This document shows, piece after piece, positions 29,683 through 38,501 of a stretch of 38,501 nt of DNA (position 1 is its first letter; each line of letters begins with the position of its first letter). The stretch lies in contig NZ_LMWH01000262.1 of the NCBI RefSeq assembly GCF_001507435.1, forward strand, positions 1 to 38,501, written 5' to 3'. The notes below the pieces were generated by a model. It was not told the DNA's origin, ran no database searches, and saw only the letters and a list, made by a program, of their open reading frames with translations. The stretch comes from Streptomyces sp. NRRL F-5122. GTDB taxonomy: Bacteria; Actinomycetota; Actinomycetes; Streptomycetales; Streptomycetaceae. Made by a program: the position numbers and the translations under genes.

Positions 29683-30492
29683 TCACGCACTACGGCGGAC
29701 GACGGCGACCGGGCAGTGTGCGTGGTGCAACAGCGCCTGGCTCACCGAGCCCAGGAGCAGCCCGGAGAAGCCGCCGTGCCCTCTGGCTCCGACGACCATC
29801 AGCTGGGCGCCGCTGCTCGCCTTGATCAGGACCTCGCGGGTTTCGCCGCTCAGGACCTCCTGTCCGACCCTGACGTCCGGATACCTCTCCCGGCGACCGA
29901 CGACTGCCTGGGCCAGCAATCGCTCCGCGCTCTCCACGCCCGTACCGGCCGGCGCGTAATCGGGCAGCCACGCATGCACGGCCCTGATCTCGGCTCCGCG
30001 CAACGCCGCCTCGGCAAAGGCGAATTCGACCGCGTTCTCGCCTTCGGGCGAGCCGTCGACGGCCAGCACGATCGGCCCCGCGTCATCCGGTTCGTCGCTG
30101 ACCACGATCACCGGACACTGGCTGTGAGTGGCCAGGGAGACCGCCGTCGAGCCCAGCAGCATGCCGACGAAGCCCCCGATGCCGCGCCGGCCGACGACCA
30201 TGAGGTCCGCGTCTCGTGACTCGGCCGTCAGCACCGCTACCGCGCCGCCTGTCATCACGGCATCGGTGACCTCCACCTCCGGCGCGACACTGCGGGCAAG
30301 CTCCGCGGAGTCGTGCGCCAGGCGATTGAGCGGCGACGGGTCCAGCGGTGCGTACATGGGCCCGACAGGCCAGCTGAAACCGTGCACCACACGAAGCGTC
30401 GCATGACGGCGCTGTGCTTCCCGGGCGGCCTGCACCACCGCCGCATCACTCGACGACGAGCCATCCACTCCGACGACGACCAGGCTGCCCAC
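29683..30492 (-). CDS. universal stress protein, two UspA domains
   Basis: This 269-residue protein has two UspA domains in tandem, each with the ATP-binding signature G-x2-G-x9-GS: GRRGIGGFVGMLLGS (101-115) and GARGHGGFSGLLLGS (about 235-249). The nucleotide-binding D of VVVGVDGSS and VLAVDGSPEG is present in both. It should bind ATP and act in stress tolerance or dormancy. The GTG at 30492 follows GGAGGAGCC. The gene stands alone; the 147 bases before LysR's end show nothing. Confidence 0.92.
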   Translation of the reverse strand: MGSLVVVGVDGSSSSDAAVVQAAREAQRRHATLRVVHGFSWPVGPMYAPLDPSPLNRLAHDSAELARSVAPEVEVTDAVMTGGAVAVLTAESRDADLMVVGRRGIGGFVGMLLGSTAVSLATHSQCPVIVVSDEPDDAGPIVLAVDGSPEGENAVEFAFAEAALRGAEIRAVHAWLPDYAPAGTGVESAERLLAQAVVGRRERYPDVRVGQEVLSGETREVLIKASSGAQLMVVGARGHGGFSGLLLGSVSQALLHHAHCPVAVVRRSA

Positions 30493-30753
30493 GGCTCCTC
30501 CACAGTCACATCAGCTTCGCTTCCCCCTCGACCACTTCGGTCTCCAAAGCTTTACCGCCGCCGGGCGTCGCCGCCAGCCGACCGGGCGACTGGCGCACAT
30601 CTCCGGCACGGGGACACGACAAGGGTCTCCTCCAGCCGCCCCGTCCTGCCCTGGTCGCTGGTCCGGTGTGGGTGAGTCGCTGGGGCAGGTACGCCGCGGG
30701 GCGGGCGGACGGCGGCCCGATGGTCGCCGGGCGCTGGCCCGTCCCGCGGGTCA

Positions 30754-31435
30754 TCAGGGACCGCGCATCGGCAGTTCGTGCGGGCGCACCTGTGTGGGGT
30801 CGCTGCGCGTGGCCGCCGTAGCGGGGCCGGCCGGTCGGTCGCGTGCGGTCTGCTTGATCAGATCGGCGACCGCGCCGCGCTGGGAGACGTAGCCGGAGTG
30901 GCTGCCGGGGACCTCGCCGGTCCGGCCCAGCCCGCTCGGCCATGGCGCGCTGTGCGGGCGGGGGGATCATCCGGTCGTCGGTCGCGACCAGGTACCAGGT
31001 CGGCTTGGTCCGCCAGGCCGGCTGGGACGCGGCTCCGCTGAGGACGTCCACGCCCCGGGGCACCTGGGAGTCCGCCATGAAGGCGGCCTGGCCGACGGGG
31101 ATGTCCGCGGCGAACGAGGCGGCGAACTGGTCCCGGTCCAAAAACAGGAAGCCGTCCCTGGGCGGCAGGATCGGCGGTACGGGGGCCCCGCGCGGCGGGT
31201 CGGCGATGAGACTGTTCACCGACTCGCCCTTGCCCGGGGCGAAGGCCGCGACGTGGACGAGGCGGGAGACCTTCTCGTGGTTGCCCGCCACGGTGATGAC
31301 GACGCCGCCGTAGGAGTGGCCGACCAGGACGGCGGGTCCGTCCAGGGCGTCGAGGACCTGGTGGGTCGCGGCGACATCGCCGAGCTCTGCGATCTCCCGT
31401 TTGCTCCCCGTAGTAGAGACGGATGCGGGCCGGAT
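30754..31435 (-). pseudogene. alpha/beta hydrolase remnant with frameshifts
   Basis: Three frames are needed to read this alpha/beta hydrolase. The first supplies the segment around the nucleophile (PAVLVGHSYGGVVITVAGNH). The central frame supplies HVAAFAPGKGESVNSLIA and WYLVATDDRMIPPPAQRAMA. The third holds the catalytic-histidine end, VPGSHSGYVSQ to VADLIKQTA, to the stop at 30754. The start and the oxyanion HG segment are missing upstream. At least one frameshift lies near 30935, and the beginning is eroded around 31420-31435. Intact relatives are small haloperoxidase-like esterases. It is almost certainly inactive. Confidence 0.7.
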
Positions 31436-31510
31436 CGAACGGCCGGCGCTCGACGTCGGGCCCAGGGCCGTGCCCGGCCTCTCGGAGGGCTTGACGGAGA
31501 CCGAACTCTC

Positions 31511-31903
31511 TCAACCGCCCACCAAAGCGACCAACTTGATGAAGACCAGGTCGGGATCGACGGTCAGGTCCACGACTTCGTCCAGGTCCTCGACCTGGCG
31601 GTCGCCGGCCAGTACGAAGAAGCCGTTGGCCAGGAAGGCGCGTTCCGCGGTGTCGGCCTGGCGCTGCCAGTCGATGCGGCGCGGCTCGCGGAGTCGGTAG
31701 CCGTTCAGTTCGACCTCGGCGTCGTCGGGACGGACGAGACCGTTGAAATGGGTGCTCGGGCGGCTGTTGTGCCGGGCGACCTCCTCACGGACCCTGAGCC
31801 GGATCAGCTCCCGTACGGTCATCCGTTCCGGCAGCCCGGCGATCCCCCAGGCGGCGACCGGCTTGCCCGTCGCGGTCTCGTCCCGGAACGTCACGGTGGC
31901 CAT
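31511..31903 (-). CDS. small partner of DUF4132 protein
   Basis: I recognise no function for this 130-residue soluble protein. It starts MATVTFRDETATGKPVAAWG, is rich in Arg and acidic residues in the middle (RELIRLRVREEVARHN, about 29-44), and ends in hydrophobic strands (VVDLTVDPDLVFIKLVALVGG). It overlaps the DUF4132 stop as ATGA and is probably expressed with it. Pairing suggests that they act together or form a complex. Confidence 0.8.
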   Translation of the reverse strand: MATVTFRDETATGKPVAAWGIAGLPERMTVRELIRLRVREEVARHNSRPSTHFNGLVRPDDAEVELNGYRLREPRRIDWQRQADTAERAFLANGFFVLAGDRQVEDLDEVVDLTVDPDLVFIKLVALVGG

Positions 31904-34398
31904 CAGGCACCTCGCTTGATCTGGCGGAGGATCGTCTCGTCGGTCATCTCGGTGTCTGCGGCGAGCAGGAACGCCTTGCTGAGGATCAGGGAGAGCCGCT
32001 CGTCCTCGAACGGCAGGAGGACCCTGCCGTCGCCCTTGCCGCGCGACGGAACGATGCACAAGTAGGAGTCGTCCGGTTCCATCAGGATGTTCGCCGAGCC
32101 CAGATGGATCCTGTACGTGCGCAAGTCCCCCCGCACGACCAGGAAACGACCCTCCAGCGTGCACCGGGCGGCGATCTTCAAACGCGGCAGGATCCGTTCC
32201 AACGCCTCCCGGCGCACCTCGGCACTCGCCGTCAAAGCACCGAAGGACACCCTTCGCCAGTACCCCCCGTAACGGTCCTCGCCGCGGTCGGTCCATTCGG
32301 GATCGGCGGCGATCGACGTCACACCCACAAACAGATCCACATCCCGCATCGCCTCGCTGAACACCAGCGGGGGTACCTCCGCCAGCGGTACCGCACGCAG
32401 GCGCCGGCCGTCCCGCCGTTCGAAGCGGACCTGGTCCGTCGCGGCGAGCTCGGGCGCGTAGCCGCCGTCGTCGTCCGCGGCGGGCTCGTGGTGGAAACAG
32501 GCCCGCCACTCGCCGTCGCCGAACTCGGCCCGCGCCTGACCGTCGTAGCCGCCGTCGTACCGGCCGAGGAAGTTGGCCTGCCAGCCGCGTTCCTTGAACA
32601 GAGCGTAGAGCTGCCGGTAGTGGACGATATGGGCGGCGAACCTGTTGGAGTAGACACCGGTCTCCTCCTCCGCGGGGGTGAGCAGGTAGATCTCCCGGAA
32701 GGCCTGCTTGAAGGGCTGCCGCAGCCGCTCGGCGACGATCCGCTCCCGCCACGCCCTGATGTCCTCCGCTGACGCCCGGATCGGATGCCACAACCGGACG
32801 CGCTCGGGCCGACCGGACGGCTCGGCCGCCGGTGCCACCGCGCGCCACTCGCCTCCCTCGTCCTGGAACTCCCAGATCAGGCCGCGGACAAGAGTTCCGG
32901 TGACCGGGTGGTCGCGGTAGTAGCGGCACCACTCCTCGTACGGCCACTCCCGCCCGGCCGACATCAGCGCCTCCACGCGGGCCCGTTCGCCTGACAGCGT
33001 CCCCCGTATCTCCTTGGCCAGGGTCTTCAGTTCCCCGAGCTCGTCGGGGAATCCGTCCTTCACTGCCGCCGGAGCCGTGCGGGACGTGGTTCCGTCGGGG
33101 CGCGAGAAGGTGAGCCGTAGGGTTCCCGCCCCGTCGATCGCCACTCGCACCCGGTGTCCGCCCACCTCTCGTTCCAGCGAGCCGTCCGGCGCCAGGCCGT
33201 GGTCCGGCACACTGCGCTCGATGAGCTGCTCCGCCGTGATGCCCTGCTTGCCGGCCGCCGTCACCAGCGCGGTGTCGAGCTGCTTGCGCAGTGCCCGGTG
33301 CCTGATCCGGGACTGCAACCGCCACAGGGCCTCGAGGGAGGCCGTATCGCCGGTCTCGGCCAGGGCGTTGATGGCGGCACCCGCGAGCTTGAGGTCCTCG
33401 ATCACCCCGGTTCCGTGTCCGCCGGTCCGCAGCGCGAGCGCGCCGAGGTGCCGCACCGCTGCCGGGCCTGCTGTCAGCGCGGCCGCCCAGACGATGCCCC
33501 GTGCCAGGTCGGCGTCGTTCTGGTGGACGACGTAGTGGTAGTGGTATCCGTCATGCAGCCAGCCGGTGTGCGCACCGCTTCCCGTGCTGCACAGCGGATC
33601 GTCCTCGGCCAGCGCCCGCAGGACGTCGGCCACGAGGTCCCGTGCCGACGCCGCGTCCGCGAGTTCGAGGCAGGTCCGCCGCCACCTCTGCGCGGGTCGC
33701 GGCCCCGACGGACTCGCCAAGTGCCTGATGAAGCGGGCCGTTTCCGACGTCGGGGAAGTCTTCGCGCGATCCCTCAGCGGGGCGGCCCAGGGAGCACCGA
33801 CGGGTATCAGTCCCTCGGGGATGTCCGCCTCGTCCACACTCGCGAGCAGCGCCCGGAGGCGCTGGGCGAGCGATGCGCGCAGGCGCGCCTCGACGGTGGT
33901 GTCCATGAGCCGGGTGTGCGCGTGCCGCAGCCAGGGCCCGACCGCACGGCGGCCCTCGGCGTCGAGCTGGTCGGCGGCGTTCAGCACCTGACCCAGTGAT
34001 TCGGCGAACCAGTGGTTCATGTCGTACTCGGTGGCGCGGAGCAGCATCACGGCGACCTCGCCGGGCGTCCAGCCCCGCACCCACGAGATCAGCGACCCGA
34101 TTTCGGCGTCGTACTGCCACAGGCTCGTGTCGTCGAAGCAGGCGGCCAGCATGAGGCACAGGACAGCGGCCCTGCCCTCCTCGTCCGTGCAGGCCGCGAG
34201 TCGCCCGTCGATCTCGGTCCGGGTCGCCGCGCCCTGCGTCCTGGATCGCCGGTACTCGTGCCCCATGGAGCGCCGGAACTCGGTCCGTTGATGTTCCAGG
34301 AGGTCGACGAGCCAGCGGACACGGTCGAGCGCGACGGACCGCACTTCGTCGAGCCCGTCGTTCCTGCGGGATTCGGCCACCAAGGCGTCGTACGGCAT
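31903..34398 (-). CDS. DUF4132-domain protein (MolR-like)
   Basis: This 831-residue protein has an N-terminal helical/HEAT-like half and a C-terminal DUF4132 domain (about 560-760), with FKQAFREIYLLTPAEEETGVYSNRF, HYRQLYALFKERGW and DLFVGVTSIAADPEWTDRG. DUF4132 proteins, including E. coli MolR, often accompany MoxR AAA ATPases and von Willebrand-type proteins in predicted chaperone or defence operons; none is present here. The ATG at 34398 is the first plausible codon, but no strong ribosome-binding site precedes it. It couples to the small partner downstream. Its role is unknown. Confidence 0.85.
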   Translation of the reverse strand: MPYDALVAESRRNDGLDEVRSVALDRVRWLVDLLEHQRTEFRRSMGHEYRRSRTQGAATRTEIDGRLAACTDEEGRAAVLCLMLAACFDDTSLWQYDAEIGSLISWVRGWTPGEVAVMLLRATEYDMNHWFAESLGQVLNAADQLDAEGRRAVGPWLRHAHTRLMDTTVEARLRASLAQRLRALLASVDEADIPEGLIPVGAPWAAPLRDRAKTSPTSETARFIRHLASPSGPRPAQRWRRTCLELADAASARDLVADVLRALAEDDPLCSTGSGAHTGWLHDGYHYHYVVHQNDADLARGIVWAAALTAGPAAVRHLGALALRTGGHGTGVIEDLKLAGAAINALAETGDTASLEALWRLQSRIRHRALRKQLDTALVTAAGKQGITAEQLIERSVPDHGLAPDGSLEREVGGHRVRVAIDGAGTLRLTFSRPDGTTSRTAPAAVKDGFPDELGELKTLAKEIRGTLSGERARVEALMSAGREWPYEEWCRYYRDHPVTGTLVRGLIWEFQDEGGEWRAVAPAAEPSGRPERVRLWHPIRASAEDIRAWRERIVAERLRQPFKQAFREIYLLTPAEEETGVYSNRFAAHIVHYRQLYALFKERGWQANFLGRYDGGYDGQARAEFGDGEWRACFHHEPAADDDGGYAPELAATDQVRFERRDGRRLRAVPLAEVPPLVFSEAMRDVDLFVGVTSIAADPEWTDRGEDRYGGYWRRVSFGALTASAEVRREALERILPRLKIAARCTLEGRFLVVRGDLRTYRIHLGSANILMEPDDSYLCIVPSRGKGDGRVLLPFEDERLSLILSKAFLLAADTEMTDETILRQIKRGA

Positions 34399-34591
34399 GG
34401 CGGGATGTTGGCAGGGGGGACTGACAACGCGATCAACTCGGCGGGTTCCCTCACCCGTTGGAACGCGGCGCTCGGTGCACGGCCAGGTGCGTGCCGCCCG
34501 AAGCGGCCGTATGCCGGGGCCGTGGACGGGGTCCTGGTACATCACCGCAGCGCATGGCGGCAGGCGACAGGATCCGTTGCCGCGTCCCGGT

Positions 34592-35020
34592 TCAGTCGCC
34601 CTCAGCCGTGTTGTAGCACCGCAGGTACGCGGCCAGCTGTGCCACGTCGGCGTCGCCCCAGTGGGTGAACCGCCGCTCGAAGGACGCGCGGCGCTGACGG
34701 TTGGCGCCCTTCAGCAGATCAAGGCCCTTCTCGGACGCCTTCAAAATCTGCTTCCGGTGGTCGTCCGGGTCGGGCTCGCGCACGATCAGGCCCTCCGCCT
34801 CCAGCATCGCGATCTGCCGGCTGACGGTCGACTTGTCCAGCAGGAAGTGCCCGGCGAGGTCGGCGGCGTGACAGCTGCCGTTCTTGTCCATGTGGTCGAG
34901 CATGCTGTGGGCCACCAGTGACAGCTCCGGATGGAGCTGGGCGGCCTTCTGGCGGGCGCGACGCGCGAACCGGGTGAGTTCGCGCTGGATGACGTCCATC
35001 GACGCATCGCGGTCCGGCAT
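34592..35020 (-). CDS. MarR-family repressor
   Basis: This 142-residue MarR-type winged-helix protein has GHFLLDKSTVSRQIAMLEAEGLIVREPDPDDHRK (about 50-83) as recognition helix plus wing and helical dimerisation ends. The ATG at 35020 follows AAGGG; a GTG at 35029 would be too close to a ribosome-binding site. It diverges from the membrane-protein gene, with two palindromic operators between them, which suggests that it represses both. The ligand is unknown. Confidence 0.92.
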   Translation of the reverse strand: MPDRDASMDVIQRELTRFARRARQKAAQLHPELSLVAHSMLDHMDKNGSCHAADLAGHFLLDKSTVSRQIAMLEAEGLIVREPDPDDHRKQILKASEKGLDLLKGANRQRRASFERRFTHWGDADVAQLAAYLRCYNTAEGD

Positions 35021-35041
35021 GACAAGCACCCTTCCCGAATA

Positions 35042-35079
35042 GTTGTAGCTTACAACAAGATTTATATGTAGTTTACAAC
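35042..35079. promoter_or_regulatory. two operators for the MarR regulator
   Basis: GTTGTAGCTTACAAC (35042-35056) is a perfect palindrome (GTTGTA and TACAAC around GCT). A second copy matching 12 of 15 bases lies at 35065-35079, starting 23 bases later. The A/T-rich stretch between and around them holds the divergent promoters. Confidence 0.75.
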
Positions 35080-35103
35080 CACCAACCCGAAGGAGAGCCC
35101 TCG

Positions 35104-36195
35104 ATGAGTACCCACCGTCTGGCCGCGGAGCGGCCGACAGTGACCTCCACCCGCCATGCCGTCCGCCACGTGGTGATCCTGCTGCTCACCCCGATGCTGA
35201 TGTGCCTGGGTATGGGCATGGCCTACCTCGGGGCCTTCCACGCACCGCACGCGCACGGGCTGAAGGTCGCCGTCGTCGGTACCTCACCGCGCCATCAGGT
35301 GCTGGCCCAGACGATCAAGGACAAGGCCGGGGACGCCCTGGACGTCACCACCGTGCCCGACCGGGCCGCCGCACAGCGCCAGATCATGGACCGGGACCTG
35401 GTCGGCGCCTATGTGCCCAGCAACAAGCATCCCGAGTTGCTGGTCGCCAAGGCCAACTCCGACACCTCCGCCACCGCCGCGCAGGCGGTGTTCACGACCG
35501 TGGCCGGCAAGCAGGGCGCACCCCTGCGCGTCACCGACGTGTCCCGGCTCGCCGACGGCGACCCGACCGGACAGGGGCTGTTCTTCCTGCTGGTCGCGCT
35601 GAGCATCGGCTCCTACGCCAGCGTCGCCGCGATCGGTGCGGGCGGCGCGGCCCTCAGCACAAGGATCCGGGCCGCCATCGGCCTCGGCACGTCACTTGTG
35701 GTCAGCGTCATAGGAACCGTGCTGGCCGGGCCGGTCTTCCACCTCGCCGACCACCACCTGCTCGGGTTGTGGGGCATGTCCTGGCTCTATTCGGCGGGGA
35801 TCCTCACCATCGGCATCGCCCTGCACACCTTCCTCAAGCGCTGGACGACGCTGGCCCTGATGGTGCTGTTCGTGATGCTCAACTTCACCAGCTCAGGCGG
35901 CATCTTCCAGCCCGCGCTGCAGAACGGCTTCTTCGGCGCGCTGCACGCCTTCTGGAACGGCGCGGGCTTCGTCGAGGGCGCACGCAGCCTGCTCTACTTC
36001 GACTCGGCGGGCTTCGCCGGCCACATCCTCACGCTGGTCCTCTGGCTGGTCGCGGGACTGCTGCTGCTGGCCGCCGCCGCGGTGGCCGAGCGCCACGCCG
36101 CCCCCGCCCCGGCGGCGACCCCACCGGCGAGCATGGAGCAGGACACCGCGGACGAGGCGGCCGAGGAGGAGATGGGCGAAGCCGTCGCGGTCTGA
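35104..36195 (+). CDS. polytopic membrane protein (YhgE/ABC-2-like)
   Basis: This 363-residue membrane protein has one N-terminal helix (about 22-43), then an extracytoplasmic domain (about 50-150; LKVAVVGTSPRHQVLAQTI). About five C-terminal helices follow (from GLFFLLVALSIGSYASVAAIG at about 158 to LVLWLVAGLLLLAAAAVAE at about 315-335) and an acidic tail. This layout is that of YhgE/Pip or ABC-2-type permease-like proteins, often linked to drug or lipid export, but no ATPase partner is present. The ribosome-binding site is AAGGAGA. It is controlled by the divergent MarR repressor. Confidence 0.8.
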   Translation: MSTHRLAAERPTVTSTRHAVRHVVILLLTPMLMCLGMGMAYLGAFHAPHAHGLKVAVVGTSPRHQVLAQTIKDKAGDALDVTTVPDRAAAQRQIMDRDLVGAYVPSNKHPELLVAKANSDTSATAAQAVFTTVAGKQGAPLRVTDVSRLADGDPTGQGLFFLLVALSIGSYASVAAIGAGGAALSTRIRAAIGLGTSLVVSVIGTVLAGPVFHLADHHLLGLWGMSWLYSAGILTIGIALHTFLKRWTTLALMVLFVMLNFTSSGGIFQPALQNGFFGALHAFWNGAGFVEGARSLLYFDSAGFAGHILTLVLWLVAGLLLLAAAAVAERHAAPAPAATPPASMEQDTADEAAEEEMGEAVAV

Positions 36196-36363
36196 CGGTG
36201 CCGTACGACGATCTCCCTCCACCCGCACGGCTCCGGCCGCCGCCTGTGCGGCGTGCGCCGTCATGGCGCCTGGATGTCCGGGACACCGCCCGGCAGCCGC
36301 CCGGGATCGCAGCCCCGTGAGAAACCGGTCCGTCATGGTGAGCGCGCGGGGTCCGGGGGCGGT

Positions 36364-37464
36364 CTAGGGGGTGATCGCCAGCTCCAGATAGGCCGCGAAC
36401 ACCACCAGGTGGACACCTCCCTGAAGTGGTGTGGCCCGGCCGGGTACCACCGTCAGCGAACCCAGGACCACGGTCAGGGCGAGCAGCACCATATGGACGG
36501 AGCCGAGGCCCAGCACGAGCGGTCCGGAGAGCCACATCGACGCCAGGGCGACGGCGGGGATGGTCAGGCCGATACTGGCCATCGCGGAGCCGAGCGCAAG
36601 GTTGAGACTCGTCTGGACCCGGTCGCGGCGTGCCGACCGCAGGGCGGCGATGGTCTCGGGCAGCAGTACGAGCAGCGCGATGACCACGCCGACGACGTCC
36701 TGCGGCATGCCTGCCGCCGCCACGCCGGACTCGACGGTGGGCGACACGCCCTTGGCCAGTCCGACGACACCGACGAGGGCGAGGCCGAGCAGCGCGAGGC
36801 TGAAGGCCGTGGCGCGGACGGAGGGCGGGTTGGCGTGGTCGTCCGCGGTGATCACCTCTCCCTGCCGGGTGATCGGGAGGAAGTAGTCGCGATGGCGCAC
36901 GGTCTGGGTCGCCACGAACAGCAGGTACGTGACCAGTGAGGACAGCGCGGCGAAGGTGAGCTGCGTCGGGGAGAACTCGGGGCCGGGCCTGCTGGTGGTG
37001 AAGGTCGGCAGGACCATGCTGAGGGTGGCCAGTGTCGCCACGGTCGCGAGGGCGGCTCCGGTGCCCTCCGCGTTGAACACCGCGATGCCGTGCCGCAGCG
37101 AGGCGACGAGAAGGCTCAGGCCCACCACCCCGTTGCAGGTGATCATCACCGCCGCGAAGACGGTGTCGCGAGCCAGGGTCGCGCCCTTGGCGCCACCGTC
37201 CGCCATCAGTGTGACGATGAGTGCCACCTCGATGACCGTGACCGCGACGGCGAGCACGAGTGAGCCGAAGGGTTCGCCGACCCGGTGCGCGACGACTTCG
37301 GCGTGATGGACCGCGGCCAGTACGGATCCGGCCAGCACCACCGCCACCAGGGCGACGACCCCGCCAGGCAGGCCGCGCCCCCAGGTGAAGGCCAGCAGGA
37401 CCACCGCGATCACCGGCACGACGGCCGTCCACCCCATCGCGAGTGACCGGATCCCGACGATCAT
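36364..37464 (-). CDS. chaA: Ca2+(Na+)/H+ antiporter, ChaA-like
   Basis: This 366-residue cation/H+ exchanger of the CaCA family has about eleven helices. The paired alpha-repeat motifs are visible: GEPFGSLVLAVAVTVIEVALIV (about 62-83) and PETIAALRSARRDRVQTSLNLALGSAMASIGL (about 270-300), each with an acidic residue in the membrane. It exports Ca2+ or Na+ in exchange for protons. The ATG at 37464 follows GAGGA. Its length is near the family norm. No partner genes are nearby. Confidence 0.92.
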   Translation of the reverse strand: MIVGIRSLAMGWTAVVPVIAVVLLAFTWGRGLPGGVVALVAVVLAGSVLAAVHHAEVVAHRVGEPFGSLVLAVAVTVIEVALIVTLMADGGAKGATLARDTVFAAVMITCNGVVGLSLLVASLRHGIAVFNAEGTGAALATVATLATLSMVLPTFTTSRPGPEFSPTQLTFAALSSLVTYLLFVATQTVRHRDYFLPITRQGEVITADDHANPPSVRATAFSLALLGLALVGVVGLAKGVSPTVESGVAAAGMPQDVVGVVIALLVLLPETIAALRSARRDRVQTSLNLALGSAMASIGLTIPAVALASMWLSGPLVLGLGSVHMVLLALTVVLGSLTVVPGRATPLQGGVHLVVFAAYLELAITP

Positions 37465-37775
37465 GCAGCGATCCTCGCAGACCCGGCCGGGGCCCGCATT
37501 CCATCGATGCGCGGTGGGGCACGTGCCTCGGCGCCGTGCGGGGCCGCCCTCGAGCGGACCCGCACGGGGATTCCCGCCGCGCCCGGAGCGCCCTCGGACA
37601 GCCGCTCGTCCGGGAGCCCGCCACCGTCCTTGGACCTCGACGATGTGGGCTGCGTCACTGCCATGGGACGCACTGTCACAGAACCGGGCTTCACCGGGTC
37701 ACTCAAACAAAAAGGGCAAAACCTCCCCAACGCCCATGTCGTCGACTCCCCCGGACATTGCGAGGACCGCACCAG
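37465..37775. other. intergenic region, no gene seen
   Basis: These 311 bases hold the divergent promoters of the antiporter and PAS genes. An A-rich stretch (CAAACAAAAAGGGCAAAA, 37706-37723) lies 50 bases before the PAS start. Longer minus-strand frames here are shadows of the PAS gene. Confidence 0.5.
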
Positions 37776-38501
37776 ATGACCCCGAGCAGCCTCGACACAT
37801 TGACACTCGGCAAGCAGTTGAACGCCTCCGACGTATCCGACACGGCCATCGCGCTGCTCGACGAGCAGGGGACGGTCGCCGCCTGGGCTCAAGGTGCCGA
37901 GCGGCTCCTCGGACACTCCGCCGGGGACATCGTGGGCCGGTCGGCCGCGCTCGTGCTGCCGTCCTTCGTGGAAGCGACGACATCGGCGTTCGTGGAACGG
38001 TGCCGGGCCGTGAACGGCTGGCCGGGCGTGACGGCGGTGCGCCGCCGGGACGGCCGGGTGCTCGACGTCAATGTGCGGATCACGGCGTTGCGCGGTCAGG
38101 ACGGATCGGCACGATGGCTCGCGTCCATGACCGACGCCGGCATGCCGTCCGGGGACACGGTGGACGGATCGGTGCGGGGACCGCTCCTCGCCCGCGCGCC
38201 GATCGGGGTCGCCGTCCGCGACCGGCAGCTGCGGTGCACCTTCGCGAACGAGGTCATGGACATCCACGACGGCCTCTCCCGGGACCGGCGCCTCGGGCGT
38301 CGGTTCACCGATGTGATGCCCGGTGCCGATGCCGAAACGATCGAGGCGGTGATGCGGCAGGTCCTCCGGAACGGTACGACCAAGATCCACGAGTACCGGA
38401 CGTGGCTGCCGACGAGCCAGGGCGCCGAGAAGCCGTTCGCGGTGTCGTTCCAGTGCCTCCAGGGCGCCGACGGCGAATCGCTCGGGGTGTGCGTCATCAG
38501 C
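37776..38501 (+). CDS. PAS-domain protein, 5' part (probable SpoIIE-type phosphatase)
   Basis: The first 242 codons are present; the gene runs past the window. Two PAS domains are seen: about 18-130 (DTAIALLDEQGTVAAWAQGA, then DIVGRSAALVLP) and about 145-242 (APIGVAVRDRQLRCTFANEV). In Streptomyces this pattern usually belongs to PAS-GAF-SpoIIE phosphatases controlling anti-sigma pathways, but that part lies outside, so a histidine kinase is also possible. The ATG at 37776 has GAGGA nine bases upstream. Confidence 0.75.
   Translation, partial: MTPSSLDTLTLGKQLNASDVSDTAIALLDEQGTVAAWAQGAERLLGHSAGDIVGRSAALVLPSFVEATTSAFVERCRAVNGWPGVTAVRRRDGRVLDVNVRITALRGQDGSARWLASMTDAGMPSGDTVDGSVRGPLLARAPIGVAVRDRQLRCTFANEVMDIHDGLSRDRRLGRRFTDVMPGADAETIEAVMRQVLRNGTTKIHEYRTWLPTSQGAEKPFAVSFQCLQGADGESLGVCVIS

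Noticed and set aside
30506..30753. Continuation of the alpha/beta hydrolase frame to 30506
   Set aside because: The hydrolase C-terminus reads in another frame and stops at 30754; the extension is Arg/Pro-rich out-of-frame translation.
31511..33325. 604-codon minus-strand open frame
   Set aside because: Only the last 130 codons are real (small DUF4132 partner); the rest is a shadow of the DUF4132 gene.
37461..38390. 309-codon minus-strand open frame
   Set aside because: Antisense to the PAS gene, which has clear PAS motifs and a ribosome-binding site.
1..38501. CRISPR array or insertion sequence
   Set aside because: No regularly spaced repeat-spacer unit and no transposase with terminal inverted repeats was seen.

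Overview
The window is a high-GC actinobacterial chromosome segment, almost certainly Streptomyces. The evidence is codon usage, an nrtL-type ArgS-related gene beside a tRNA-Arg, rare TTA codons, and a LAL regulator and SpoIIE/PAS-type genes typical of the genus. All calls come from reading the sequence; no database search was run.

Layout. (1) 1-1659 is chromosomal: a 5' fragment of nrtL and a single-domain response regulator, both on the minus strand. (2) 1660-1731 is tRNA-Arg(CCG). Its anticodon loop and T arm form the left attachment site of an integrated actinomycete integrative and conjugative element (AICE). A perfect 28-bp copy of the core lies at 20491-20518, so the element spans about 18.8 kb. 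(3) Inside the element: a low-GC HEPN-motif cargo gene (1952-2794); integrase and excisionase; a replication module of RepA-like helicase plus primase/polymerase; a frameshifted DpdA/TGT-like gene; small membrane and zinc-ribbon proteins; the TraB DNA translocase; an RRQRL-type zinc protein, a GGDEF protein and a DUF2637 membrane protein; then a rightward regulator and Pif-like Nudix pair, an HD-domain protein, a tandem-GntR repressor, and a large single-chain restriction-modification enzyme with two TTA codons. Most minus-strand genes are coupled by 4-bp overlaps. (4) 20519-25536 carries a LAL-family LuxR regulator diverging from an EHN-type epoxide hydrolase, and ends at a second, decayed tRNA-Arg-like fragment. 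(5) 25537-38501 is ordinary accessory chromosome: a broken gene, an MDR oxidoreductase, two SnoaL-like proteins with a divergent LysR regulator, a universal stress protein, a degraded alpha/beta hydrolase, a DUF4132 gene with a small partner, a MarR-regulated membrane protein, a Ca2+/H+ antiporter, and the start of a PAS-domain protein.

How the parts probably work together. The element should excise with Int and Xis, replicate by primase/polymerase plus helicase, and move as double-stranded DNA through TraB. The minus-strand transfer operon starts at a promoter near 14090 with an operator dyad at the start of transcription. Copies of the 8-mer CCGGACAG at two loci, and palindromic iterons just behind traB, are the best candidates for an origin and a transfer locus. 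The HEPN gene near attL and the restriction enzyme near attR look like defence cargo at the two ends.
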